DNA from: an uncultured Catenibacterium sp.
GTDB lineage: Bacteria; Bacillota_I; Bacilli_A; Erysipelotrichales; Coprobacillaceae
NCBI GenBank assembly: GCA_900764725.1
Contig: CAAFPB010000414.1
Span: 1-9,522, forward strand
Direction: 5' to 3'
DNA length: 9,522 bases
Shown piece by piece: positions 1 through 8,251 of this stretch. A program made the translations under genes and the position numbers. Under the pieces are notes generated by a model. The model saw nothing but the letters and a program-made list of their open reading frames with translations. It had not been told where the DNA came from and did no database searches. Each line of letters opens with the position of its first letter. The stretch's first letter is position 1.

Positions 1-2
1 CA

Positions 3-363
3 AAAGAGCTTAAAAGACACTTTATTTTTGCGAATAAAGTCTTTCAGGTTGTAGGTGATGGGATAGAAATAGATACTATCTTGAATACTGTGACTGAACA
101 TGATTTCTTTATTATTATTTCTTTATCAGGGGATAATGAAGAATCTGTCACTTTAGCCCGTGCATTAAAAGGATTAAAGGTTCCTAGAATTGGTATTGCG
201 AAATCAAATCATTGTTTATTATCTCAATATTGTGATGATATGATTGCTTTTAAGTATGAGGATTTTAAACTAGATACAGCTGATTTACGATATGGTAGTA
301 CAGCACATTTCTTTATTATCGCAGATCTACTTTTCTTGAAATATCTAGAATATATACAAAATT

Positions 364-365
<2 letters not shown>
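3..365 (+). CDS. RpiR/MurR-family transcriptional regulator, C-terminal SIS domain (5' end outside window)
   Basis: The frame is open from the window edge to the TAA at 363-365, giving about 120 residues with no good internal start, so the gene begins upstream. The visible part is a SIS (sugar isomerase) domain: a hydrophobic strand followed by the phosphosugar-binding loop 'IIISLSGDNEESVTLAR', then 'VPRIGIAKSNHCLLSQYCDDMIAF', a typical second strand and helix of RpiR-type regulators. The N-terminal helix-turn-helix is not seen. In this family the SIS domain senses a phosphorylated sugar and controls DNA binding by the HTH. The gene ends in a strong terminator about 130 nt before a GH1 phospho-beta-glucosidase, so it is a candidate regulator of that gene (inference). 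It could instead be a stand-alone SIS isomerase, but the C-terminal layout fits RpiR better. Confidence 0.75.
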
Positions 366-2835
<2,470 letters not shown>

Positions 2836-2852
2836 ACAATCACCTCATCTCT

Positions 2853-2882
2853 ATTGTAATCTTTCTATCATATGTATCGCAA
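2853..2882 (-). promoter_or_regulatory. Promoter of the RpiR regulator gene
   Basis: Read on the minus strand: TTGCGA (complement of 2877-2882) as -35, an 18-nt spacer, then TACAAT (complement of 2853-2858) as -10. This is followed within 18 nt by the ribosome site and ATG at 2835. The match is 4/6 and 5/6 to sigma-A consensus. The -35 coincides with the best candidate -35 position of the divergent peptidase promoter. Confidence 0.55.
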
Positions 2883-2905
2883 GAAATCTTAATATTCTAT
2901 ATAAT
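2877..2905 (+). promoter_or_regulatory. Promoter of the M29-like peptidase gene
   Basis: A perfect -10, TATAAT at 2900-2905, sits 22 nt before the start codon. The hexamer 17 nt upstream (TCGCAA, 2877-2882) matches the -35 consensus at only three positions, so this promoter may be weak or regulator-dependent. The near-palindromes around CATATG (2867-2877) and AAGAAATCTT (2881-2890) are possible operator sequences in the 92-nt divergent region. Confidence 0.5.
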
Positions 2906-2927
2906 GAATAACGGAGGTTGATTTTAC

Positions 2928-3920
2928 ATGAATATAAATGAAGGAGCAAGAATAGTTGTAGAAGACTGGCTCCATCTTACAAAAGATAATTTAGTATATT
3001 TTGTGACAGATGAAACAAAATTAAAAGAAGCAGATGCTTTCTTAAAAGCATGTGATCATGTGGGTGCTAATTGTAAAGTTGTACAATTAAAATCACATGA
3101 AATACAAAATGGTAAAAGCATAGATGCTTTAAAGTGGGAAATGGCGAAAGCAGATGCAATAGTAGGGGCAACCAACTATTCATTTATTACCACAGATGCC
3201 GTCAACTTTGCATTATCTCGTGGTGCACAGTTCTTATCTATGCCTATGTCTACTAATAATGGTGAATCATTATTTGAACAGGAATTCTTAAAAATGGATC
3301 CTGATGAAGCGACAATGTTAGGTATGCCAATGTTCTGGGAATTACGTGATGCAAAAACAATACATGTTACTACTAAACGTGGTACAGACTTAACATTCGA
3401 TATCACAGATCGTTTTCCAGGTATCTTCCATGGATCATTATGGGAAGTAGGGAAATGTTCTTCTTCAAGTTTTGAAATCTATATACCACCAGTAGAATAT
3501 CATACAAATGGAACATTAATATTAGATGGTTCAATGGGATATATAGGTATAGTAGATAATCCAGTAGAAATCAAAATAGAGAATGGTTATATTACTTATA
3601 TAGAAGATACTGAAGATGGACGTAAACTGAAAGAATACTTAGAATCATTTGAAGATCTAGAAATGTACTGCGCGGCAGAATTTGGGATTGGTTTAAATAC
3701 AATATCTAAGTGTCGTGGAGCTAGCTATATTGAAGATGAATCTGCTTTTGGGACATTCCATATTGGTTTTGGTAGAAATCTTGCCTTAGGAGGCAGTCAT
3801 AATGCGCGTGGACATTTTGATTTAGTGACACACAATCCAACAATTATAGTAGATGATAAGGTCATCATGAAGGATGGTCATGCTAAGGCGATTCAACCGA
3901 TTGAATGGGGAGTATTATAG
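2928..3920 (+). CDS. M29-like leucyl aminopeptidase family protein (AmpS/COG2309)
   Basis: 330 residues. The C-terminal half shows the layout of the M29 aminopeptidase / COG2309 family: Glu251 in AEFGIGLN, a conserved DESAFGTFHIGFGRN stretch with Glu271 and His278, GGSHNARGHFDLV with His296-x-Asp298, and the closing THNPTIIVDDKVIMKDG. These acidic and histidine residues are the likely metal ligands, though I assign them by motif rather than alignment. The family includes metal-dependent aminopeptidases and the related iron dioxygenase NicX, so peptidase activity is probable but not certain. At 330 residues it is shorter than classic M29 enzymes (about 400). ATG 2928 follows CGGAGGT with 9-nt spacing. 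No signal peptide is seen, so it is cytoplasmic. It has its own terminator and is followed by a transporter/Pcp operon, which suggests a role in trimming imported peptides. Confidence 0.75.
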   Translation: MNINEGARIVVEDWLHLTKDNLVYFVTDETKLKEADAFLKACDHVGANCKVVQLKSHEIQNGKSIDALKWEMAKADAIVGATNYSFITTDAVNFALSRGAQFLSMPMSTNNGESLFEQEFLKMDPDEATMLGMPMFWELRDAKTIHVTTKRGTDLTFDITDRFPGIFHGSLWEVGKCSSSSFEIYIPPVEYHTNGTLILDGSMGYIGIVDNPVEIKIENGYITYIEDTEDGRKLKEYLESFEDLEMYCAAEFGIGLNTISKCRGASYIEDESAFGTFHIGFGRNLALGGSHNARGHFDLVTHNPTIIVDDKVIMKDGHAKAIQPIEWGVL

Positions 3921-3938
3921 TACTCCTCTTTTGTTTGT
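3907..3938 (+). terminator. Terminator after the M29-like peptidase gene
   Basis: GGGGAGTA (3907-3914) pairs with TACTCCTC (3921-3928) including one G-T wobble, around a 6-nt loop that contains the stop codon. TTTTGTTTGTT follows. The hairpin spans the end of the coding sequence. The next gene therefore depends on its own promoter. Confidence 0.7.
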
Positions 3939-3976
3939 TAAAATATCAAAAATGTAAGGGTATTCAATTTGTATTT

Positions 3977-4039
3977 TGATGAAATTTTATGTTTATCAAT
4001 TTGCATATAGCGACATTTATTGGTATAATTATTTCATCA
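3977..4039. promoter_or_regulatory. Possible operator: 9-bp inverted repeat bracketing the DUF969 promoter
   Basis: TGATGAAAT at 3977-3985 and its exact complement ATTTCATCA at 4031-4039 flank the -35 and -10 elements. The right arm falls on the expected transcription start. The centre-to-centre distance is 54 nt, about five helical turns, compatible with two half-sites bound by a looping regulator. The arms could also simply pair in single strands. No regulator is assigned. Confidence 0.35.
4001..4029 (+). promoter_or_regulatory. Promoter of the DUF969-DUF979-pcp operon
   Basis: TTGCAT (4001-4006), a 17-nt spacer, then TATAAT (4024-4029) with an upstream TG at 4021-4022, which makes an extended -10 (TGGTATAAT). 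The start codon is 36 nt beyond the -10. This is the strongest promoter-like sequence in the window. Confidence 0.7.
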
Positions 4040-4064
4040 TTTTACGAAGGAAGAGGAAAAACAT

Positions 4065-4766
4065 ATGAATGATGCTATTAAACTTATCGGTATCGTAATT
4101 GTCGTTATTGGGTTCGTAATGAAATTCGATACTCTTGCAACAGTTGTTGTTGCTGGTTTAGTAACAGGTTTAATCAGTGGTATGTCTGTCATGGACATTT
4201 TAAATACACTAGGTACAGCCTTTTTAACTAACCGTACAGCAACTTTATTTATTTTAACTTTACCAGTTGTAGGTCTATGTGAACGTATGGGCTTACGTGA
4301 TAAAGCGGTTGACTTGATTAAGAGTATTAAGAACGCTACTACAGGTCGCTTATTAGTGATCTGGGAAGGTGTGCGTACTCTTGCATCTGCTTTCTCATTA
4401 AGAATTGGTGGTCATCCACAGTTCATCCGTCCATTAATCAATCCAATGGCTCAGGCTGCTGCGATTGCGAAATATGGTGATATTGATGAAGAAACAGAAG
4501 ATCAGATCAAAGGTATGGCTGCAGCTTCTGAAAACTATGGTAACTTCTTTGCTCAGAACTGTTTCATGGGTGCTTCAGGAACATTACTTATCGTTTCAAC
4601 TTTAAACGAATTATTTAAGTCACATGGTGTTGACCAGGTTGTTACTGCCAACCAGATTGCATTATGGTCTATCCCAATTGCAATTATTTCTGTATTTGTT
4701 GGTGGCGCTTATGCTTTATGGTTCGATAAGAAACTTAATAAGAAATATGGAAAGGGAGGCAAATAA
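4065..4766 (+). CDS. 5-oxoproline transporter subunit, DUF969 family
   Basis: 233 residues, an integral membrane protein. Hydrophobic segments are at about 4-18, 23-42, 58-75, 165-185 and 197-217. The middle region, which includes GVRTLASAFSLRIGGHPQFIRP and the polar ASENYGNFFAQNCF motif, is characteristic of DUF969. The family pairs with DUF979, and the pair has been assigned as a 5-oxoproline (pyroglutamate) transporter from its clustering with 5-oxoprolinase genes. ATG 4065 follows a GAAGGAAGAGGA ribosome site. The last codons hold the GGGAGG ribosome site of the next gene, with a 2-nt gap between stop and start, which points to coupled translation. Function comes from family knowledge and context; direction and exact substrate are not shown. 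Confidence 0.85.
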   Translation: MNDAIKLIGIVIVVIGFVMKFDTLATVVVAGLVTGLISGMSVMDILNTLGTAFLTNRTATLFILTLPVVGLCERMGLRDKAVDLIKSIKNATTGRLLVIWEGVRTLASAFSLRIGGHPQFIRPLINPMAQAAAIAKYGDIDEETEDQIKGMAAASENYGNFFAQNCFMGASGTLLIVSTLNELFKSHGVDQVVTANQIALWSIPIAIISVFVGGAYALWFDKKLNKKYGKGGK

Positions 4767-4768
4767 CA

Positions 4769-5707
4769 ATGTTACAAATTGAATGGAATACAGCTACTAT
4801 TATCGCAGAAGTATTCTACTGCGTAATTGGTGCAATCTTTGCTGCAACAGGGTTTAATGCCTTAACTAATAAAGACTGTGAAAAGCCAGTAACTACTGCA
4901 ATTTTCTGGTTCTTAATTGCTGCTTCATTTATGGTTGGACCATATATCCCAACTTGGATTACTGGTTTAATCGTAGTTCTTCTTGCTGTTTTATCTGGTT
5001 TAGGTTTAGTAAAACCAGCTGCAAGACATATCCCAACTGCTAAGGAAACTCGTGATAATGCAGACAAATATGGATATAAATCATTTATCCCACCAGTATG
5101 CTTAGCTCTTGTTGCCGTATTAGTTGCAACTTTCTTACCAAATCTTGGTGCAAACAATGCGATTGGTATTAGTGCTGCTTGTGCATTAATCGTTGCATAT
5201 ATCATCTTCAAACCAAAACTATCTACACCTTTTAAAGATGGTGTGAGATTAAATGATAATGTTGGTTCTACAGGTATCTTACCTCAGGTATTATCTGCTT
5301 TAGGTTCATTATTTACTGCAGCTGGTGTAGGTGCTGTAATCGCTGCTGGCGTAGGTGCACTTATCCCTGAAGGAAATCACTTAATTGCAGTAATCTTCTA
5401 TTGTGTAGGTATGGCATTATTTACAATGATCATGGGTAATGGTTTTGCTGCCTTCGCTGTTATTACAGTAGGTATCGGTTATCCATTCTTAATTGCACAG
5501 GGTGCAAATCCACTTGTTGTTGGTGCTTTAGGTTTAACTGCAGGTTACTGTGGTACATTAATGACTCCTATGGCTGCAAACTTCAACATCATGCCTGCTG
5601 CATTACTGGAAACTAAGAATAAATACAGAATTATTATGACTCAGGTTCCAGTTGCATTAATTATGTTAGTAATTCATATTATCTTAATGTATGTTTTAGC
5701 ATTCTAA
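4769..5707 (+). CDS. 5-oxoproline transporter subunit, DUF979 family
   Basis: 312 residues with about eight to nine hydrophobic membrane segments from residue 7 to the C-terminus, which ends in the membrane helix VALIMLVIHIILMYVLAF. Glycine-rich re-entrant-like stretches (MALFTMIMGNGFAAFAVITV, and AGYCGTLMTPMAANFN) resemble the substrate-binding loops of ion-transporter-superfamily carriers. With DUF969 it probably forms one split permease in the cytoplasmic membrane. It starts 2 nt after the DUF969 stop and ends so that its stop codon overlaps the AAGGAGG ribosome site of pcp, hence a tight three-gene operon. The minus-strand frame at 4816-5211 is a shadow of this gene. Confidence 0.87.
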   Translation: MLQIEWNTATIIAEVFYCVIGAIFAATGFNALTNKDCEKPVTTAIFWFLIAASFMVGPYIPTWITGLIVVLLAVLSGLGLVKPAARHIPTAKETRDNADKYGYKSFIPPVCLALVAVLVATFLPNLGANNAIGISAACALIVAYIIFKPKLSTPFKDGVRLNDNVGSTGILPQVLSALGSLFTAAGVGAVIAAGVGALIPEGNHLIAVIFYCVGMALFTMIMGNGFAAFAVITVGIGYPFLIAQGANPLVVGALGLTAGYCGTLMTPMAANFNIMPAALLETKNKYRIIMTQVPVALIMLVIHIILMYVLAF

Positions 5708-5719
5708 GGAGGCTTTTAA

Positions 5720-6364
5720 ATGAAATTATTATTAACTGGTTTCGACCCATTTGGTGGCGAACCAATCAATCCTGCCTGGGAAGCTGTAAAAAGAGTTTCT
5801 GACAAGGTAGGAGATGTAGAAGTTGTAAAACTTATGGTTCCTACAGTATTCTACAAATCTATCGATACAGTAGCTGCTGCAATCGAAAAAGAAAAACCAG
5901 ATGCTGTATTATGTATTGGACAGGCTGGGGGACGTTTTGATTTAAACCCAGAACGTGTGGCAATCAATGTCAATGATGCACGTATTCCTGATAATGAAGG
6001 AAATCAGCCTTTAGATGGTCCAGTATTCGAAGATGGTGAAACTGCTTATTTCGCAACATTACCTATTAAGGCAATGGCTGAAGAAATCCGTAAAGCAGGT
6101 GTTCCTGCAAGTGTTTCTAATACTGCTGGTACTTATGTATGTAACCATTTAATGTATGGTGTGCTTTATACACTTGCGAATAAATATCCAGGTGTTCGTG
6201 GTGGATTCATGCATGTTCCATTCATTACTAGCCAGGTTATTAACCGTAAGCCAATTGCACCATCATTAAGTCTTGAACAGATTGTGACTGGTATTGAAGC
6301 AGCTGTTAAGGCTATTGGTGAAAACCAGGAAGATATTAAGACTGTTGAAGGTCAGACTCACTAA
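5720..6364 (+). CDS. pcp: Pyroglutamyl-peptidase I
   Basis: 214 residues, the normal length for this family of cytosolic cysteine peptidases (MEROPS C15). It removes N-terminal pyroglutamate (5-oxoproline) from peptides. The catalytic triad is visible: Glu78 (in [10 protein letters not shown]), Cys141 (in [14 protein letters not shown]) and His165 (in GGFMHVPF). The spacings of 63 and 24 equal those of the Bacillus enzyme (Glu81/Cys144/His168). The N-terminal [18 protein letters not shown] is the family signature. AAGGAGG at 5706-5712 gives 7-nt spacing to ATG 5720. It is the last gene of the DUF969-DUF979-pcp operon, so the 5-oxoproline it releases is the likely cargo of, or is linked to, the transporter. 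No 5-oxoprolinase (pxpABC) gene is nearby. Confidence 0.97.
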   Translation: MKLLLTGFDPFGGEPINPAWEAVKRVSDKVGDVEVVKLMVPTVFYKSIDTVAAAIEKEKPDAVLCIGQAGGRFDLNPERVAINVNDARIPDNEGNQPLDGPVFEDGETAYFATLPIKAMAEEIRKAGVPASVSNTAGTYVCNHLMYGVLYTLANKYPGVRGGFMHVPFITSQVINRKPIAPSLSLEQIVTGIEAAVKAIGENQEDIKTVEGQTH

Positions 6365-6391
6365 ACTCTGTATTTAATACAGAGTTTTTTT
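6363..6391 (+). terminator. Terminator of the transporter-pcp operon
   Basis: An 11-bp perfect stem (6363-6373 with 6377-6387, core ACTCTGTAT / ATACAGAGT) with a 3-nt loop runs into a seven-T tract at 6385-6391. The stem overlaps the pcp stop codon. Its T tract is also the first part of the 43-bp direct repeat. Confidence 0.9.
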
Positions 6392-6427
6392 CTTGCCCTT
6401 GAACCTTACTTTAGGGTTAAAATGAAT
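6385..6427 (+). repeat. 43-bp direct repeat, copy 1 (carries a MerR-type promoter)
   Basis: This stretch recurs at 7015-7057, exactly 630 nt downstream, with one mismatch (G at 6401, A at 7031). It starts in the T tract of the pcp terminator and ends in AAAATGAAT, after which the two copies diverge at once. It contains TTGCCC, a 19-bp spacer with an interrupted dyad, and TAAAAT. In this position it lies upstream of the XRE gene. Confidence 0.95.
6393..6423 (+). promoter_or_regulatory. MerR-type promoter, copy 1 (19-bp spacer)
   Basis: -35 TTGCCC (6393-6398) and -10 TAAAAT (6418-6423) are 19 bp apart, the overlong spacing typical of promoters remodelled by MerR-family activators. The spacer carries the interrupted dyad AACCTTA-CTT-TAGGGTT (6402-6418, one mismatch), where a MerR dimer would sit. 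Transcription would start near 6430, about 100 nt before the XRE start codon. No MerR gene is in the window. Confidence 0.5.
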
Positions 6428-6460
6428 CTACTGATACGATAAAATTACGCTATGTTAATA

Positions 6461-6497
6461 TGTGTTGCTTGTGCAACGCAACTATTTACGGTATATA
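6461..6497 (+). promoter_or_regulatory. Putative XRE gene promoter with overlapping palindrome
   Basis: TGTGTTGC (6461-6468) and GCAACGCA (6473-6480) form an 8-bp inverted repeat with one mismatch around TTGT. A -35-like TTGTGC (6469-6474) overlaps it and stands 17 nt before TATATA (6492-6497). A regulator bound to the palindrome would block the -35, which suggests autoregulation by the XRE protein (inference). Confidence 0.4.
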
Positions 6498-6530
6498 TAA
6501 AGCAAACAAATGAAAGGAGGTAGCCATAAT

Positions 6531-6896
6531 ATGTTAAGCAAGAATTTGAAAATATTTAGAAAACGAAAAGACTTAACGCAAGAAAACGTTGCAGAAGCTT
6601 TGAACATTGTGCGACAAACTGTTTCGAAGTGGGAAAAAGGAATATCAGTTCCGGATGCCGACATGTTAATAAGATTAGCAGAAATATTAGATGTGTCTGT
6701 GAGCGAACTAATAGGATCAGATGTTGCCGATGAGAAAAATGAAGATATGATAGCAGTTGAACTGGCGAGAGTGGTAGATCAGTTGGCAAGTAGAAATCAT
6801 CGTTCAAAAAAAATTATAAAATGCGTTTTGATTTTTCTTATCATATTGTTGCTGTTTTTTGTTTTCTTAGGCGTAATTAATTTTTGTGCTATGTAG
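6531..6896 (+). CDS. XRE-family transcriptional regulator with C-terminal membrane anchor
   Basis: 121 residues. An HTH_3 (lambda-repressor-like) domain spans about residues 4-60, with the recognition-helix region NIVRQTVSKWEKGISVPDADM and the DVSVSELIG ending usual for Firmicute XRE proteins. A linker follows, then one strongly hydrophobic segment at about 95-118 after a basic RNHRSKKIIK patch, so the DNA-binding part is probably held at the membrane facing the cytoplasm. ATG 6531 has AAAGGAGG 10 nt upstream; the in-frame ATG at 6510 lies before that site and is rejected. Codon use differs from its neighbours: many ATA, TTG, CTG and CGA codons and some TCG/CCG, where adjacent genes prefer TTA, ATT and CGT. 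With the flanking 43-bp repeats this suggests a late arrival. The target is unknown; the flanking aldo/keto reductase promoter is one candidate. Confidence 0.9.
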   Translation: MLSKNLKIFRKRKDLTQENVAEALNIVRQTVSKWEKGISVPDADMLIRLAEILDVSVSELIGSDVADEKNEDMIAVELARVVDQLASRNHRSKKIIKCVLIFLIILLLFFVFLGVINFCAM

Positions 6897-6917
6897 TATT
6901 TTAAATTATTATTCTTT

Positions 6918-6992
6918 ATGGCAGCATTCATCATAGAATTCTTTATTCCTACACTTATTCAAATGATTATGAAAGATCAAAAGGTGCTGTAA
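6918..6992 (+). other. Small open frame after the XRE gene, doubtful
   Basis: A 24-residue hydrophobic frame (MAAFIIEFFIPTLIQMIMKD then QKVL) is open from ATG 6918. It is in the same frame as the XRE gene, directly after that gene's TAG, and the frame is open back to 6897. No ribosome site is visible. It may be a decayed tail of a longer membrane protein, or chance in AT-rich DNA. Confidence 0.2.
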
Positions 6993-7021
6993 TGAATAGA
7001 GCGTTACAGCTCTTTTTTTTT
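6986..7021 (+). terminator. Terminator of the XRE gene
   Basis: GCTGTAA (6986-6992) pairs with TTACAGC (7004-7010). Alternatively AGAGC (6998-7002) pairs with GCTCT (7009-7013). A nine-T tract at 7013-7021 follows. As at copy 1, the T tract runs straight into the direct repeat, so both promoter copies are insulated from upstream transcription. Confidence 0.75.
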
Positions 7022-7057
7022 CTTGCCCTTAAACCTTACTTTAGGGTTAAAATGAAT
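7015..7057 (+). repeat. 43-bp direct repeat, copy 2 (carries a MerR-type promoter)
   Basis: Second copy of the element at 6385-6427, identical except A at 7031 in place of G. It again follows a terminator T tract and lies 18 nt before the aldo/keto reductase start codon. This is probably the original location, since the promoter and ribosome site fit closely together here. Confidence 0.95.
7023..7053 (+). promoter_or_regulatory. MerR-type promoter of the aldo/keto reductase gene, copy 2
   Basis: TTGCCC (7023-7028), a 19-bp spacer holding AACCTTA-CTT-TAGGGTT, and TAAAAT (7048-7053). Transcription would start near 7060, leaving a leader of about 15 nt with AGGAGG at 7061-7066. The 19-bp spacing and dyad point to control by a MerR-family regulator encoded elsewhere (inference). 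Confidence 0.6.
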
Positions 7058-7074
7058 GTAAGGAGGATATGTAT

Positions 7075-8193
7075 ATGAAGAAATTAGGATTTGGTTTAAT
7101 GCGTCTACCATTACTAGATCAAAATGATGCCGGCAGCATTGATATTGAAGAAACTAAAAGAATGGTGGATACATTTCTAGAAAAAGGATTTACTTATTTT
7201 GATACAGCCTGGATGTATTGTGCCTTTAAGAGTGAAGAAGCGACTAAGACAGCTTTAGTAGAAAGACATCCAAGAGATTCATTTACACTGGCTGATAAGC
7301 TTCATGCAGGCTTTATTGAGACAAAAGAAGATAGAGATAGAATCTTCAATGAACAGTTAAGAAAAACAGGTGCTGGATACTTTGATTATTATCTCTTACA
7401 TGATGTAGGAACAGATCATTATAAGAAATATACAGAACTAGACTGTTTCACATGGTTGAAAGATAAGAAAGAAAAAGGATTAGTGAAACATATTGGTTTC
7501 TCTTTCCATGATAATGCTGATTTATTAGAACGTGTCTTATCTGAACATCCAGAAGTAGAATTTGTACAGCTTCAGTTGAATTATCTAGATTGGGATAGTG
7601 AAGGTGTACAGTCTCATAAATGTTATGAAACTGCAGTAAGACATCATGTTCCTGTATTTGTAATGGAACCAGTCAAGGGTGGTACTCTCGCAAATGTACC
7701 TGATGAAGTAGAAGAGACATTCAAGTCTTATCATCCAGATATGTCTATTCCATCTTGGGCGATTCGTTTTGCGGCAAGTTTAGATAATGTTCAGGTGGTT
7801 TTATCTGGTATGAGTAATATGGAACAGCTATTAGATAATACAGGTTATATGGAAGACTTTAAGCCTTTAAATGATGAAGAACAGGCACTAATCAAGAAGG
7901 CTGTTGATATTATTAATAGTAGTATTGAAATTCCTTGTACTGGTTGTTCTTATTGTACAGAAGGTTGTCCAATGCATATTGCGATTCCTAAATACTTCTC
8001 ACTCTATAATGCTGATAAACAGGAAGTAGCGACTAAATCATGGAGACCTCAGGGAGAATACTATACACGTTTAACACATACATTTGGTAAAGCAAGTGAA
8101 TGTATTGGATGTGGTCAGTGTGAAGCAGCATGTCCACAGCATCTTCCAATTATTGAGAACTTGCAGAAAGTCGCAGAATACTTTGAAAAATAA
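7075..8193 (+). CDS. Aldo/keto reductase with C-terminal double [4Fe-4S] domain
   Basis: 372 residues. Residues 1 to about 270 are an aldo/keto reductase barrel with the catalytic tetrad Asp43, Tyr48 (FDTAWMY), Lys75 (LADKLH) and His109 (YLLHDVG). The C-terminal part carries two ferredoxin-type motifs, Cys288/291/294/298 ([12 protein letters not shown]) and Cys343/346/349/353 ([12 protein letters not shown]), each able to bind a [4Fe-4S] cluster. This is the COG1453 oxidoreductase family common in anaerobes. The enzyme probably reduces a carbonyl compound using NAD(P)H and/or an iron-sulfur electron partner in the cytoplasm; the substrate is unknown. The start is ATG 7075, 8 nt after AGGAGG (7061-7066); the in-frame ATG at 7069 is only 2 nt from that site. 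It is transcribed alone from the MerR-type promoter and ended by the hairpin at 8203. Confidence 0.93.
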   Translation: MKKLGFGLMRLPLLDQNDAGSIDIEETKRMVDTFLEKGFTYFDTAWMYCAFKSEEATKTALVERHPRDSFTLADKLHAGFIETKEDRDRIFNEQLRKTGAGYFDYYLLHDVGTDHYKKYTELDCFTWLKDKKEKGLVKHIGFSFHDNADLLERVLSEHPEVEFVQLQLNYLDWDSEGVQSHKCYETAVRHHVPVFVMEPVKGGTLANVPDEVEETFKSYHPDMSIPSWAIRFAASLDNVQVVLSGMSNMEQLLDNTGYMEDFKPLNDEEQALIKKAVDIINSSIEIPCTGCSYCTEGCPMHIAIPKYFSLYNADKQEVATKSWRPQGEYYTRLTHTFGKASECIGCGQCEAACPQHLPIIENLQKVAEYFEK

Positions 8194-8202
8194 CTTTTTC
8201 TT

Positions 8203-8238
8203 AAACATCATGGTAAAATAGTATCATGATGTTTTTTT
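8203..8238 (+). terminator. Terminator of the aldo/keto reductase gene
   Basis: A 10-bp perfect stem (AAACATCATG 8203-8212 with CATGATGTTT 8225-8234) and a 12-nt loop, followed by T through 8238. It ends only 2 nt before the ribosome site of the next gene. Confidence 0.85.
8211..8219 (+). promoter_or_regulatory. Possible extended -10 of the HAD gene in the terminator loop
   Basis: TGGTAAAAT forms an extended -10 (TG-n-TAAAAT), close to the TGGTATAAT of the transporter operon. It lies across the left stem and loop of the upstream terminator. No good -35 is visible. It would start transcripts near 8226, just ahead of AGGAGG at 8241. Confidence 0.4.
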
Positions 8239-8251
8239 ATAGGAGGAATTT

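Noticed and set aside
3958..3967. GGGTATTCAA shared in inverted sense with the palindrome at 9437-9490
   Set aside because: Only 10 nt in AT-rich DNA with no further similarity around it.
4816..5211. 131-residue minus-strand open frame
   Set aside because: Lies wholly inside the DUF979 gene in opposite sense, with no ribosome site or recognisable family; a shadow frame.
6482..6807. Minus-strand frames opposite the XRE gene
   Set aside because: Opposite a clear HTH gene with a good ribosome site; no independent evidence.
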